Shown here in pieces: positions 5,925 to 6,301 of a stretch of 6,301 nucleotides of DNA. How positions within the stretch are numbered: the first letter of the stretch is position 1; each line of letters opens with the position of its first letter. This DNA comes from Flavobacteriales bacterium (lineage in GTDB: Bacteria; Bacteroidota; Bacteroidia; Flavobacteriales; Weeksellaceae). Below the pieces are notes generated by a model, which saw only the letters and a list, made by a program, of their open reading frames with translations, was not told the DNA's origin and ran no database searches. The DNA is taken from assembly GCA_900770875.1 (NCBI GenBank), contig CAAGLV010000093.1, positions 1 to 6,301 on the forward strand. Reading direction: 5' to 3'. Both the position numbers and the translations under genes were made by a program.

Positions 5925-5932
5925 TAAATTTG
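5925..5932 (+). promoter_or_regulatory. Bacteroidota -7 element upstream of asnA
   Basis: TAAATTTG matches the consensus TAnnTTTG and lies 43 nt before the asnA ATG, giving a leader of roughly 35-40 nt. No TTG is found at the -33 distance. Together with the rpiB terminator upstream, it suggests that asnA starts its own transcript. Confidence 0.5.
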
Positions 5933-5975
5933 TCGTCAGAAAATTGATTCTATCAAATTATTTAAAGAAAAGAAA

Positions 5976-6301
5976 ATGAGCAGAGCATTATTACTTAGAG
6001 AACAAGCAATATCTTTTGTAAAAGATACATTCTCTAAAGGGCTACAAAAAGAGTTAAACATCATTCCTGTATCAGGACCATTAGTTGTATTAGATGGAAC
6101 TGGAATTAATGATGATTTAAATAGCATCGAAAGACCTGTTAAATTTCCGATTAAATCTTTAAATGATCAAAATGCAGTAGTAGTACACTCATTAGCGAAA
6201 TGGAAACGTATTCGATTAAAAGAATTAGAGTTAGAGCCAGGCGAAGGTATTATTACTGATATGAAAGCGTTAAGACCAGACGAAGATTACTCGCCAATTC
6301 A
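5976..6301 (+). CDS. asnA: Aspartate-ammonia ligase (asparagine synthetase A), N-terminal part
   Basis: AsnA makes asparagine from aspartate, ammonia and ATP (yielding AMP and PPi) in the cytoplasm. It has the catalytic fold of class II aspartyl/asparaginyl-tRNA synthetases and, unlike AsnB, does not use glutamine. The first 108 residues are present, about a third of the roughly 330 in E. coli; the frame runs open off the window edge. They align with E. coli AsnA without gaps as I recall it: QAISFVK (10-16), Asp46 in INDDLN, VVHSLAKWKR (69-78) including Lys77, and MKALRPDED (96-104) including Arg100. The start ATG at 5976 gives the family N-terminus, and there is no other in-frame ATG upstream. 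The leader is A-rich (AAAGAAAAGAAA). It follows rpiB on the same strand but is separated by a terminator and has its own -7 element. An inverted repeat upstream might carry regulation; no AsnC-type regulator is visible. Confidence 0.97.
   Translation, partial: MSRALLLREQAISFVKDTFSKGLQKELNIIPVSGPLVVLDGTGINDDLNSIERPVKFPIKSLNDQNAVVVHSLAKWKRIRLKELELEPGEGIITDMKALRPDEDYSPI

Noticed and set aside
5936..6127. 63-codon minus-strand frame across the start of asnA
   Set aside because: It overlaps the conserved AsnA N-terminus and its leader, and no supporting signal is present.
5976..6301. Using asnA as evidence for an origin because asnA lies beside oriC in E. coli
   Set aside because: That arrangement belongs to enterobacteria and I know of no reason to expect it in Bacteroidota, so it was not counted.

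Overview
The window looks like chromosomal DNA of a low-GC member of the Bacteroidota, most likely Flavobacteriia. Supporting signs are the very AT-rich intergenic DNA, A-rich leaders before ATG starts instead of clear Shine-Dalgarno sites, matches to the Bacteroidota -7 promoter element TAnnTTTG before pgk and asnA, a signal peptide ending in ...FAQ, and protein sequences (RpiB, PGK, an ABC ATPase with a long N-terminal extension) of the type I associate with that group. This placement is inferred from style and remembered family resemblance, not from a search.

Layout, left to right. Bases 1-41 hold the last 12 codons of an unidentified plus-strand gene. A small plus-strand gene (82-357) follows, for an exported Pro/Gln/His-rich protein. 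A strong hairpin (407-450) with A and T tracts on its two sides serves as a shared terminator for this gene and the convergent operon. On the minus strand, a tightly spaced pair encodes an ABC ATPase (3328-2177) and, 10 nt downstream, an 8-TM membrane protein with a large extracytoplasmic domain (2166-454). Together they form a probable, unidentified ABC-2-like exporter. Upstream of that pair on the same strand is pgk (4749-3559, phosphoglycerate kinase) with its own hairpin terminator (3504-3536). A 540-nt gene-free region (4750-5289) separates pgk from the divergent plus-strand gene rpiB (5290-5724, ribose-5-phosphate isomerase B). After another strong terminator (5747-5787) comes the first third of asnA (5976-6301, aspartate-ammonia ligase), cut by the window edge.

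The genes are mostly housekeeping: lower glycolysis (pgk), the non-oxidative pentose phosphate pathway (rpiB) and asparagine synthesis (asnA). They do not form one obvious pathway operon, and each has its own promoter or terminator signals.

Two parts deserve a second look. The first is the gene-free region between pgk and rpiB. It has a perfect DnaA box (4919-4927), several near matches (5031-5093 and 4828), a 46-bp tract with only two G/C pairs beside them, a short TAATAATAG run between box and tract, and a switch from minus-strand to plus-strand genes, so it is a candidate replication origin. The second is the ABC pair. The ATPase has a Gln where the H-loop His should be, and the partner has an unusual 3+5 TM arrangement around a roughly 280-residue external domain. 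I see no CRISPR array, insertion sequence, tRNA, rRNA or defence system.
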